Shown: positions 1 through 5,206, numbered from the stretch's first letter. The stretch: 5,261 bases of DNA from an uncultured Verrucomicrobiota bacterium (GCA_946481225.1 CAMLNJ010000252.1:1-5261); one strand, 5' to 3'. The notes: generated by a model from the letters alone, not told the origin. A program made the numbers and translations.

Positions 1-47
1 GCCTCGTGCTCGAGCTGGGCCAGATGGGTGAGGTTGTAGGAACTCAT
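1..47 (-). CDS. cysD: Sulfate adenylyltransferase subunit 2, N-terminal fragment (runs off left edge)
   Basis: Only the first 15 codons are present, reading MSSYNLTHLAQLEHE. This resembles the usual CysD N-terminus, in which an LTHL-x-QLE segment precedes the conserved start of the PP-loop ATPase domain. In known systems CysD is the catalytic subunit of ATP sulfurylase and works with the GTPase CysN to make adenylylsulfate (APS) from ATP and sulfate in the cytoplasm. The ATG at 47-45 lies 79 bases downstream of the cysC stop on the same strand, and a sulfate-activation partner next to cysC is the expected arrangement. There is no purine-rich ribosome site before the ATG; the leader reads TTTCCTTCTTCCGAC. 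The assignment rests on a short match plus context, so the sequence left of the window would settle it. cysN would be expected next. Confidence 0.75.
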   Translation of the reverse strand, partial: MSSYNLTHLAQLEHE

Positions 48-66
48 GTCGGAAGAAGGAAATTTT

Positions 67-126
67 AACGCAGAGACGCAGAGGTGCGGAGAGGAAGAAA
101 ATTTAGAATCTCCGCGGCTCCGCGTT
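67..126 (-). repeat. Imperfect inverted repeat / intercistronic hairpin between cysC and cysD
   Basis: Two 17-base arms, 67-83 (AACGCAGAGACGCAGAG on the plus strand) and 110-126 (CTCCGCGGCTCCGCGTT), face each other across a 26-base spacer. Read as minus-strand RNA, the arms pair at 16 of 17 positions: 14 Watson-Crick pairs, 2 G-U pairs and one C-U mismatch. On the plus strand the two G-U positions become A-C mismatches. The fold therefore fits the strand that carries cysC and cysD. The 5' arm begins at the base right after the cysC UAA, and the 3' arm ends 19 bases before the cysD ATG. No U-run follows, so it is not a standard terminator. A processing, stabilising or attenuating role is inference. 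Each arm is a tandem of a CGCAGAGA-like unit, and from memory such strings occur as dispersed repeats in many environmental bacteria. Confidence 0.7.
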
Positions 127-759
127 TTACGGTTTTGAAAACCGAATACGCGGGAGAACCGCGGCGTGGAGCGATGCGAGGCAGGCCTCGGGCGAGGCGG
201 CCTCGGTGTCGATGACGAGCGTCGCGGCCTCGGCGGCGTCGGCGATGGGCGCGGGCTCCTCGAAGGCGGAGTCCTTGCCGGTGAACTGCCCCACCCCGCC
301 GGCGGCGGCCTTGGCGTAGAGCCCCTTCGGATCGCGTTGCGCGCAGGTGGCGAAGCTCGCCTTCACGTAGACTTCAAAGAGGTCGGCCGGGCCGATGATG
401 CCGCGGGCCAAAGCGCGCAAGGAGCGCAGCGGCGTGATGAACGAGCAGAGCGTGACGAGGCCGGCGTGGGCGTGGAGCTTGGCCACCTCGGCGATGCGGC
501 GGATGTTTTCCGCGCGGTCGGCGTCGGAAAAACCAAGGCCGCGGTTGAGACCGGTGCGGATGTTGTCTCCGTCGAGAAGCTGCGTGACGAAACCCTCCGC
601 ATGGAGGCGCCGTTCCAAGGCGATGGCGAGGGTGCTCTTGCCGGAGCCGGAAAGGCCGTAGAGCCAGATCACCTGCCCGCGTTGCCCGAGGCGGGACTCC
701 TTTTCGACGCGCGGCAGGACGCGGTCGAAGATCGGGTGGAGATTCGCGTCGGCGCTCAT
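127..759 (-). CDS. cysC: Adenylylsulfate kinase (APS kinase)
   Basis: This 210-residue cytoplasmic enzyme phosphorylates adenylylsulfate with ATP to give PAPS, the activated sulfate donor used in assimilation and sulfation. The P-loop GLSGSGKST is at residues 35-43, LDGDNIRTGLN at 62-72, the family signature GFSDADRAENIRR at about 76-88, DPKGLYAKA at 143-151 and FTGKDSAFEEP at 159-169. The length matches stand-alone CysC enzymes of about 200 residues, and there is no fused CysN domain. The position usually occupied by the Ser of the conserved F-I-S-P segment is Thr here (ITP, 108-110). The ATG at 759 is the natural start, about 25 residues before the first beta strand. No Shine-Dalgarno is visible before it. 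A probable cysD follows 79 bases downstream, separated by a hairpin. The TPR-like gene ends 135 bases upstream behind two hairpins, so cysC may have its own promoter, though I see no convincing one. Confidence 0.96.
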   Translation of the reverse strand: MSADANLHPIFDRVLPRVEKESRLGQRGQVIWLYGLSGSGKSTLAIALERRLHAEGFVTQLLDGDNIRTGLNRGLGFSDADRAENIRRIAEVAKLHAHAGLVTLCSFITPLRSLRALARGIIGPADLFEVYVKASFATCAQRDPKGLYAKAAAGGVGQFTGKDSAFEEPAPIADAAEAATLVIDTEAASPEACLASLHAAVLPRIRFSKP

Positions 760-769
760 TTGTTGAGTA

Positions 770-787
770 AGTTGGTCAACTCACCAA
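770..787 (-). promoter_or_regulatory. Overlapping small inverted repeats in the cysC leader
   Basis: Two short perfect inverted repeats overlap just upstream of the cysC start: AGTTG-GT-CAACT at 770-781, and TTGGT-6 bases-ACCAA at 772-787. They share bases, so in RNA only one could form at a time. They end 11 bases before the ATG. They could be an operator half-site pair or a weak leader structure, or chance. No known regulator motif is recognised. Confidence 0.25.
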
Positions 788-806
788 ATATTAGCGGACG
801 CGCAAG

Positions 807-857
807 TTAATTCCCCCGACGAGCGGGGGATTAAAACCCGCAAGCTTGCAACGGGTT
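807..857. repeat. Two abutting hairpins between the TPR-like gene and cysC
   Basis: Hairpin one spans 807-834. Its arms are TTAATTCCCCCG and CGGGGGATTAA around a 5-base ACGAG loop, giving 11 pairs with a single bulged T. Hairpin two begins at once at 835-840 (AACCCG) and closes at 852-857 (CGGGTT). Its loop contains the 10-base palindrome GCAAGCTTGC at 840-849, which shares base 840. On the minus strand hairpin two is followed by TTTTAA, of which two T belong to the stem, so it could act as a weak terminator for the ABC/TPR unit. Hairpin one has no U-tract. A twin-hairpin block between genes also fits a REP-like or IS200/IS605-end-like dispersed element, but copy number cannot be judged from one window. 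The remaining bases, 858-894, hold only a loose near-palindrome around ACTAGT (880-890). Confidence 0.6.
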
Positions 858-894
858 AACCCTAAACTCCTGACTGGACGGAACTAGTCCGGCT

Positions 895-1686
895 TCACTC
901 GTGGAAACGCTGAGCCACGGGAATCTGCAGCTCTTCTTCCAACTCGCGGATGCGCTCCATCACGACAGGGGCCTGGGCCATGAGGTCCTCCTTCGGCAAG
1001 GTGGGATAAAGCTTCTTCAAAAAGTCGTAGGCTTCGGGCAAGCGGTTCAGGCGGCGCAGCAACTCGGCGTAGATGCGCGCGGCGTAGTAAGGCGCGTCGG
1101 GCTGCGTGGCGGCATCGAGGTAGTAGCGCGAAGCGGTCTCGACGTCCTTGAGGCGGTTAAGATGGATGTTGCCGATTTCGAGGATGAGAAGCGGCTCCTT
1201 CGGGTGAAAGCCGAGGGCCCCCTCGAGATACTTGATCCCGATGGCGGACTGCTCCTCGTCGAAGCGGCGTCTCACCGCGTCGGGGACGGCGTCCCAGCCC
1301 CCGGCTTTGTCGATGCGCCAGTTGGGCATGTCGTAGGAGATCATGCGGCTGCCGTTCAGCCAAAAATAGAGCGGGCGCGGATCGATGGCCGTGACGAGCT
1401 TGATCGAGGTCTGGGTGCCGGCGAGGTCGTTCGTCTCCCAGATCGAGTTGGTGCGGATCCAGAAAAGATCGGCCACGATGGCCCGAAAGCCGCCGAGGAG
1501 GCCGACGGTCACGCCTTGGCCGAGCGCGTCCTTGAGCGATTCAAGGCGCAGGGCGGGCTGCCGCGCCCGCACCTGCTCCCACGCGGGAGCCTCGAGCGGA
1601 CGCAACACAAGACCCGCTCCGAGCAGGCCGAGCGCGACGACCAGACCGGTGCGGAGGGGGCGGAGGGCGGCGAGGTCAAATCTCAC
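895..1686 (-). CDS. Membrane-anchored TPR-like protein coupled to ABC-2 permease
   Basis: This 263-residue protein is read from a GTG at 1686 that lies inside the end of the permease gene (the GTGAGATTTGA overlap is 11 bases). An ATG at 1785 is also in frame, but it would add a Ser/Pro/Ala-rich stretch buried in the permease coding sequence and is probably not used. One hydrophobic segment at residues 12-29 suggests an N-terminal anchor, with the rest outside the membrane. A conserved-looking block GGFRAIVADLFWIRTNSIWE lies at 65-84. Helical TPR-like segments follow at about 148-225 (EGALGFHPKEPLLILEIGN, then AARIYAELLRRLNRLPEAY), and the C-terminus is a short coiled-coil-like helix (244-253). 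From memory, proteins with a similar GGFR-x3-D-x-LW-x-R block and TPR helices occur in Planctomycetes and Verrucomicrobia. No enzymatic motif is visible. The overlap implies it works with the transporter, perhaps as a scaffold or periplasmic partner; that role is inferred. Confidence 0.85.
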   Translation of the reverse strand: MRFDLAALRPLRTGLVVALGLLGAGLVLRPLEAPAWEQVRARQPALRLESLKDALGQGVTVGLLGGFRAIVADLFWIRTNSIWETNDLAGTQTSIKLVTAIDPRPLYFWLNGSRMISYDMPNWRIDKAGGWDAVPDAVRRRFDEEQSAIGIKYLEGALGFHPKEPLLILEIGNIHLNRLKDVETASRYYLDAATQPDAPYYAARIYAELLRRLNRLPEAYDFLKKLYPTLPKEDLMAQAPVVMERIRELEEELQIPVAQRFHE

Positions 1687-2518
1687 GGTTGCGGAAGCTG
1701 TAGACGGCGAGGCCGCCGATGGCGGCGATGTAGGCGAGTCCATAACCGGCGACGCGCAAGGCGACCTCGCCGGAGACTCCTCCACCCTGGCCGATTTCGT
1801 CGGCGAGGTTGAAGAGCTGGAAGTTCGGGAAAATCAGGCCCAAGACGCGGACGGCGCCCGAGAGCAGGGCGTTGTCGACATTGCTCCACTGGTCGCGGGC
1901 GAGGTATTGGAGATGGCAGATCACCAGCACGAAAAAGCCGGTGATGACGGTGAAGAGGTTCGTGTTCGAAAAACTGGCGATGAGCAGGACGATGGCGGCG
2001 AGCACGCCGAACTTCAGCCACTGGAGCAGGCCGACGATCAGGAGATCGCCGTAGGCGATGATGCGGCCGGCCGCGAAGTCGTCGGGCGCCGCGGCCATGA
2101 GCTGGCCCTCGCGATGCCAGAGCAGGGCCATCATCAGGCCGATCGTCAGAGCGCAGAAGACGCCGATCACGGCGAAGACACCGAGGAACTTGCCGAAGAC
2201 GAACTCCGCGCGCCAAAGCGGTTTGGCCAAGAGCGTGAGCGCGGTGCGATTTTCGATCTCGGAGAAAAAGAGCTGCGCCGTGGTCGCGATGGTCAAGGCG
2301 GAGCCAAAGAACACGAGGGCGCCGAAGCCGAAGTCGGAGATGAACTTCAGCTCGGAGGAGCCGAAGTTGAACTCCCGGAAAAATAGGGCGCTCGCGAGAA
2401 GGCCGATGGCGAGCATCAGCAGGAAGAGAAACAGCTTTTGACGAACGGCCTCGAGGAAGGTGTTGCCGGCGATGATGCCAAGGCGGCCGAAGGAGAAGGG
2501 AACGGAGGCGACGGACAT
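1676..2518 (-). CDS. ABC-2 type transporter permease
   Basis: This 280-residue inner-membrane protein has about six hydrophobic segments, at roughly residues 28-47, 64-84, 112-134, 158-180, 187-203 and 254-275. The segment EIENRTALTLLAKPLWRAEF (87-106), followed by VFGKFLG, is typical of the cytoplasmic coupling region in NosY/ABC-2 family permeases. The large loops after segments 3 and 5 are also family-like. The ATPase gene lies 94 bases upstream on the same strand and is its probable partner; together they would form an export-type transporter with unknown substrate. The ATG at 2518 places the first transmembrane helix at the usual distance. A 14-bp tandem repeat abuts this start and no Shine-Dalgarno is present. 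The stop codon lies within the start region of the following gene, which suggests translational coupling. Substrate and symbol cannot be deduced: NosY, GldF and antibiotic or polysaccharide exporters look alike at this level. Confidence 0.93.
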   Translation of the reverse strand: MSVASVPFSFGRLGIIAGNTFLEAVRQKLFLFLLMLAIGLLASALFFREFNFGSSELKFISDFGFGALVFFGSALTIATTAQLFFSEIENRTALTLLAKPLWRAEFVFGKFLGVFAVIGVFCALTIGLMMALLWHREGQLMAAAPDDFAAGRIIAYGDLLIVGLLQWLKFGVLAAIVLLIASFSNTNLFTVITGFFVLVICHLQYLARDQWSNVDNALLSGAVRVLGLIFPNFQLFNLADEIGQGGGVSGEVALRVAGYGLAYIAAIGGLAVYSFRNREI

Positions 2519-2546
2519 TGGAGCAGGGAGCTTGGAGCGGGGAGCT
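2519..2546. repeat. 14-bp tandem repeat abutting the permease start
   Basis: Two copies of a 14-base unit, TGGAGCAGGGAGCT (2519-2532) and TGGAGCGGGGAGCT (2533-2546), differ at one base and directly adjoin the start codon of the permease. On the coding strand the repeat reads as AGCTCCC/GCTCCA units and so fills the place of a ribosome-binding site with pyrimidine-rich sequence. The rest of the 94-base gap up to the ATPase stop shows no promoter or terminator. Confidence 0.6.
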
Positions 2547-2612
2547 GGGGGCCAGAAGAGGGAGAAACGGTCGAGGAGCCGCGAGGGAGTCGGAGATGAA
2601 GGCGAAGGCGCG

Positions 2613-3527
2613 TCAGGGCTTCGCGTCGAGCGGCACCTCGTTGGAACCTACGCCGGCGGAAGGTCCGCCGGCGCGCCCGGGACGGGCGACCTTGCTGAGG
2701 AAAAGTTGATCGAGACGCGCGCGTGGCTGCTCGACGGAGGCAAGCGAGTGCCCGCGCTGGGCGAGCCAGGCTTTCAGCGCCTCCAATTCCGCGGGCGGGA
2801 GCGGATCGACGATCAAGGCTTGGCGGTCGCGCTGGCCCACGAGATCGTTGAGCGCGCCTTCGACGATGAGCTTGCCGCGGTCGAGAATCGCGACGCGGTC
2901 GCAGACGTCCTCGATCTGCGCAAGAAGGTGGGAGGTGATGAGCACCGTCTTGCCCTGCTGCTTGAGCTTGATGATTAGCTCGCACATCTCGGCCGAGCCG
3001 ACGGGATCGACGCCCGCGGTGGGCTCGTCGAGCACGATGAGCTTAGGGTCGTGAACAAGCGCCTGGGCGAGGCCGATGCGTTGCAGCATACCCTTCGAAT
3101 AGGTGCCGACGCGGCGGTCGGCGGCGCCGGAGAGCCCGACCCACGCGATCACCTCGTCCACGCGGGATTTGAGGCTGGCGGAGGGCACCCCGCAGACGCG
3201 GGCGTAAAAGCGGACCAGCTCACGACCGCTCAGGTAGCGATAGAAATACGGCGCCTCAGGCAGATAGCCGACATTGCGTCTCGCCTCCACGCGCCCGGAC
3301 GGAACGCCGAAGACGCGCACGTCGCCGACCGTGGCCTCGAGCAGCCCGAGGATGATTTTGATCGTCGTGGATTTTCCCGACCCGTTCGGACCGAGCAGCC
3401 CGTAGACCTGGCCCTCCGCGACTTCGAGATTGAGCGAATCGACCGCGCGCAGCTTTACGCCGCGCAGGGTGACCGCGAAATCCTTGGTCAGGCCTTTGAT
3501 TGAAATGGCGGGAACGGCTTGGCTCAT
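2613..3527 (-). CDS. ABC-2 type transporter ATP-binding protein
   Basis: This 304-residue cytoplasmic ATPase would power the adjacent permease. Walker A GPNGSGKST is at residues 46-54 and the Q-loop region GYLPEAPYFYRYLSGRE at 87-103. Glu 91 sits where many ABC ATPases have Gln, a substitution common in the GldA/NosF-like branch. The signature YSKGMLQR is at 143-150, Walker B LIVLDEPT at 163-170, the D-loop GVDP at 172-175 and the switch His in TSH at 198-200. All catalytic elements are intact, so it should be active. The normal fold ends near LDQLFLSKV (272-280). A 24-residue low-complexity tail follows, and most of it is encoded by two perfect hairpins (2651-2688), which suggests an insertion that extended the gene. 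The ATG at 3527 is set by the SIKGLTKDF first strand and lacks a Shine-Dalgarno. The acylphosphatase gene ends 69 bases upstream, on the same strand. Confidence 0.96.
   Translation of the reverse strand: MSQAVPAISIKGLTKDFAVTLRGVKLRAVDSLNLEVAEGQVYGLLGPNGSGKSTTIKIILGLLEATVGDVRVFGVPSGRVEARRNVGYLPEAPYFYRYLSGRELVRFYARVCGVPSASLKSRVDEVIAWVGLSGAADRRVGTYSKGMLQRIGLAQALVHDPKLIVLDEPTAGVDPVGSAEMCELIIKLKQQGKTVLITSHLLAQIEDVCDRVAILDRGKLIVEGALNDLVGQRDRQALIVDPLPPAELEALKAWLAQRGHSLASVEQPRARLDQLFLSKVARPGRAGGPSAGVGSNEVPLDAKP
2651..2688. repeat. Twin perfect hairpins inside the 3' end of the ATPase gene
   Basis: A perfect 10-bp inverted repeat (CGCCGGCGGA at 2651-2660, TCCGCCGGCG at 2664-2673) with a 3-base AGG loop is followed with no gap by a perfect 6-bp inverted repeat (CGCCCG at 2674-2679, CGGGCG at 2683-2688) with a 3-base GGA loop. 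The block encodes roughly residues 280-293 of the ATPase, just after the end of the conserved fold. No T-run follows on either strand, so it is not an intrinsic terminator. The compact tandem layout resembles a REP/BIME-type palindromic unit, but only a genome-wide copy count could show that. Confidence 0.7.
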
Positions 3528-3596
3528 CGGGGGGAAAAAGAGGGGGAGCAGACAGAACTGGATCGGAGAGAAGATACGGCAAAACCACGGAATGGA

Positions 3597-3875
3597 TCAC
3601 CGGATTCCGAAGCCTTGGAAAACAGGCGGACGCGTTTGTTGCACGCGTTCCGTCTTTCGCACGTAGCCATGCATTCGTTCGACCAAGGTGTTGAGAAAGT
3701 CATCCACCACGCGCGATGCCCCCTCGACCTCGAGCAAGACGCGACCGTCCGCCAGATTCTTCACGTAGCCCGCCACCTCGAACTCCTTCGCCACCTGAAG
3801 CGTCGAGTAGCGGAAGCCCACGCCTTGGACGTGGCCGGAAAAGTAAACCGTCGCGTGGAGCACGGGGTCATTCAT
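3597..3875 (-). CDS. acyP: Acylphosphatase
   Basis: This 92-residue protein has the length and hallmark of the acylphosphatase family, small cytoplasmic enzymes that hydrolyse carboxyl-phosphate bonds in acyl phosphates such as acetyl phosphate or 1,3-bisphosphoglycerate. The motif [20 protein letters not shown] (14-33) contains the phosphate-binding Arg at position 22, and [11 protein letters not shown] (36-46) contains the catalytic Asn at position 40. Both key residues are present. The C-terminus VFQGFGIR matches the family's closing beta strand. The ATG at 3875 gives the standard N-terminus; upstream in-frame sequence does not look like this family. No Shine-Dalgarno is seen (leader CTTTCCGCCCCACGC). 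It is the first gene of the minus-strand run, 69 bases ahead of the ABC ATPase, and is divergent from the acidic protein gene. A functional link with the transporter is not evident. Confidence 0.95.
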   Translation of the reverse strand: MNDPVLHATVYFSGHVQGVGFRYSTLQVAKEFEVAGYVKNLADGRVLLEVEGASRVVDDFLNTLVERMHGYVRKTERVQQTRPPVFQGFGIR

Positions 3876-4076
3876 GCGTGGGGCGGAAAGAGAATGGGAA
3901 GAACCAACGAATCTAAGCCGCTGACGGATTTCAACCTGTATCCCCACGATGAGTTCGCTCTCGCTACAAGCCTGCGAAAGGCGGGACCCGACCGCGCCCA
4001 AAGAATGGTTTTTCCCGTTGCGTTCGCCCCCCTCCGGAACAGGGTGTCGGCAAGGGTCGAACGACCCCCATCACCA
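3876..4076. promoter_or_regulatory. Divergent intergenic region with probable promoters for both directions
   Basis: These 201 bases separate the divergent acylphosphatase and acidic-protein genes and should hold promoters for both. I see no good -35/-10 pair on either strand; a TAGATT on the minus strand near 3910-3920 lacks a matching -35. The only clear structure is a perfect 6-bp inverted repeat, GGGTCG-AA-CGACCC at 4054-4067, ending 9 bases before the plus-strand ATG. It might be an operator or a leader hairpin stem. Confidence 0.35.
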
Positions 4077-4796
4077 ATGGGCAACACCAATTCCGAAAAC
4101 CCCTCCGACAACGATTGGGAGGATCGCGGGGAGCTCGTCTGGAATGAATTTGATTGGGAGCGCTACCTCCGTGAACAAGACGAGGTCGTTCTGCGTTATC
4201 TGGCTTTCTACGAACAACTCAAAGGCTCGCCGGAACGCTTGGACGAAGCCGCGCGCCTGATGGGTTGGGGTGTCGACGACTGGACCTCGGACAACGTCGG
4301 CGCGGACGAGGACGAAGACGAACGCGAGGACGACGAAGCCGAGGCGACCGAGGTCGACATGGGCGAGGAGGACGATCCCTACACGCTCCACAAAAACCCG
4401 ATCCACGTCGCCACCCGAGCGCTCTTTTTCAGCCTCAAGCGCACATGGGAGCAGACCGCGGACGATCCGGCCAAAGTCCCGCAGAAACTCGCCCTCGCCC
4501 ACTATGCCGCGCTCTCCCGCGCGGACGATCAGGCGATGCAGGCGATCTCCGCGCTGGACTTCGGCGACTACGCGATGGCGATCAGCCTCTTCAAACGGGC
4601 GCTGCGCGATCTCAATCTCACGCTCGCCACCCTCGCCCCGGAGGACTGCGCGCACAGCCGCGCGCTTGCCCGCTATCGCGAGAACGCCATGCCCCGCCTC
4701 TTCGACCTGCGCGAAGTCTGGCTGCGCGTGATGGGCGAATGCCGCGAAGAGCTCGCCCGGCCCGACGACGACTCCGACGAGGACGACGACGACTAA
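4077..4796 (+). CDS. Acidic helical protein of unknown function
   Basis: I do not recognise this 239-residue protein. It has a probably helical N-terminal part (13-63) with a WNEFDWERYLREQDEVVLRY segment at 22-41, followed by a strongly acidic linker at about 77-100 (DEDEDEREDDEAEATEVDMG). A helical C-terminal part (105-228) contains a TPR-like pair around AMQAISALDFGDYAMAISLF (153-172), and the protein ends in an acidic tail (229-239, DDDSDEDDDD). No membrane segment, signal peptide or catalytic motif is visible, so it is probably cytoplasmic. The ATG at 4077 is chosen because the sequence before it reads antisense through acylphosphatase or as Arg/Pro-rich noise; the ATG at 4004 is a possible alternative. 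No Shine-Dalgarno is present. A strong terminator follows 28 bases after the stop, so the gene appears monocistronic. The acidic segments could bind basic partners or metal, which is speculative. Confidence 0.85.
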   Translation: MGNTNSENPSDNDWEDRGELVWNEFDWERYLREQDEVVLRYLAFYEQLKGSPERLDEAARLMGWGVDDWTSDNVGADEDEDEREDDEAEATEVDMGEEDDPYTLHKNPIHVATRALFFSLKRTWEQTADDPAKVPQKLALAHYAALSRADDQAMQAISALDFGDYAMAISLFKRALRDLNLTLATLAPEDCAHSRALARYRENAMPRLFDLREVWLRVMGECREELARPDDDSDEDDDD

Positions 4797-4824
4797 CGTC
4801 GCGTTTCGCGCCCTTTTCTTTCCC

Positions 4825-4855
4825 GCCGCGCCCTCTTCGGAGGCGCGGCTTTTTT
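4825..4855 (+). terminator. Intrinsic terminator of the acidic-protein gene
   Basis: A GC-rich stem (GCCGCGCC-CTC against GAG-GCGCGGC, 10 pairs with one bulged C) is capped by a C(TTCG)G tetraloop, an unusually stable loop, and followed by six T (4850-4855). It starts 28 bases after the stop codon. The other strand lacks a T-run, so it acts in the plus direction only. Confidence 0.93.
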
Positions 4856-4885
4856 CGTCTCAAACCAAGGAGATCCAAAAGGCGC

Positions 4886-4914
4886 AAAAAAACCGCAACC
4901 TGCTCAGGTTGCGG
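4886..4914 (-). terminator. Intrinsic terminator of the tRNA-Val transcript
   Basis: On the minus strand a perfect stem CCGCAACCTG/CAGGTTGCGG (4914-4905 with 4902-4893) is followed directly by seven T (4892-4886). It lies 4 bases beyond the CCA end of the tRNA, so the tRNA is probably transcribed alone. It faces the plus-strand terminator at 4825-4855 about 30 bases away. Confidence 0.93.
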
Positions 4915-4918
4915 AAAA

Positions 4919-4995
4919 TGGTGGACCCTACAGAACTCGAATCTGTGACCTCTTCCATGTCAAGGAAGCGCTCTAACCAACTGAGCTAAGGGTCC
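4919..4995 (-). tRNA. tRNA-Val (anticodon GAC), CCA encoded
   Basis: The 77-base gene folds into a full cloverleaf. The acceptor stem is GGACCCT/AGGGTCC, the D stem GCTC/GAGC with loop AGTTGGTTA, and the anticodon stem CTTCC/GGAAG with loop TTGACAT, giving anticodon GAC for valine. The T stem is ACAGA/TCTGT with loop TTCGAGT, the discriminator is A and the CCA end is encoded. All stems pair fully. The last T-stem pair (53-61) is A-U, whereas this position is nearly always G-C in tRNAs. A terminator follows 4 bases downstream. A TTGCGG near 5040 is a weak -35 candidate, but no good -10 is seen. Confidence 0.97.
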
Positions 4996-5206
4996 AAAAA
5001 TTTGGGAGGCGGAGTAAGGACACCCGCACACGCCCTCCGCAAGACAAAATCTTAAGAAATCGCCTAACTTTTTTCGGCGACGACATGCGCCATCAGAACC
5101 CGCTTGCCCCTCCTCGGCCCCGACGCTCACTCGCTCGCCGACGCCTCGCGCCCTCTTTTCACCGGCTCCCCCGCCCTCCCCTTCTCCCTCCATCTTCGCT
5201 CCCGCC

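Noticed and set aside
166..810. Long plus-strand open frame opposite cysC
   Set aside because: It is antisense to a confidently identified cysC, is Gly/Arg/Val-rich and has no family features; it is a high-GC shadow frame.
1687..1785. N-terminal extension of the TPR-like protein from ATG 1785
   Set aside because: It would overlap the permease by 110 bases and begins with a Ser/Pro/Ala-rich sequence; the GTG at 1686 gives a normal anchor position and a typical 11-base overlap.
901..1812. 303-codon plus-strand frame opposite the TPR-like gene
   Set aside because: The composition is low-complexity (Arg/Gly runs at its end) and it lies fully antisense to a gene with a clear anchor and an overlap with the permease gene.
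1385..2386. 333-codon plus-strand frame across the TPR-like gene and permease
   Set aside because: It is antisense to two real genes, with Asp/Glu/Gly-rich composition typical of shadows of hydrophobic coding sequence.
3519..4076. Upstream extension of the acidic protein to an ATG at 3519
   Set aside because: The extension reads antisense through the whole acylphosphatase gene; the protein-like composition starts at 4077.
4825..4914. Possible CRISPR-like or repeat array from two nearby hairpins
   Set aside because: The two hairpins differ in sequence and each has a T-run in the expected direction; they are two convergent terminators.
4265..4948. Arg-rich plus-strand frame overlapping the acidic protein and the tRNA
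   Set aside because: It is the +1 shadow of Asp/Glu codons (GAC/GAG read as Arg/Gly) and runs through two terminators and a tRNA.
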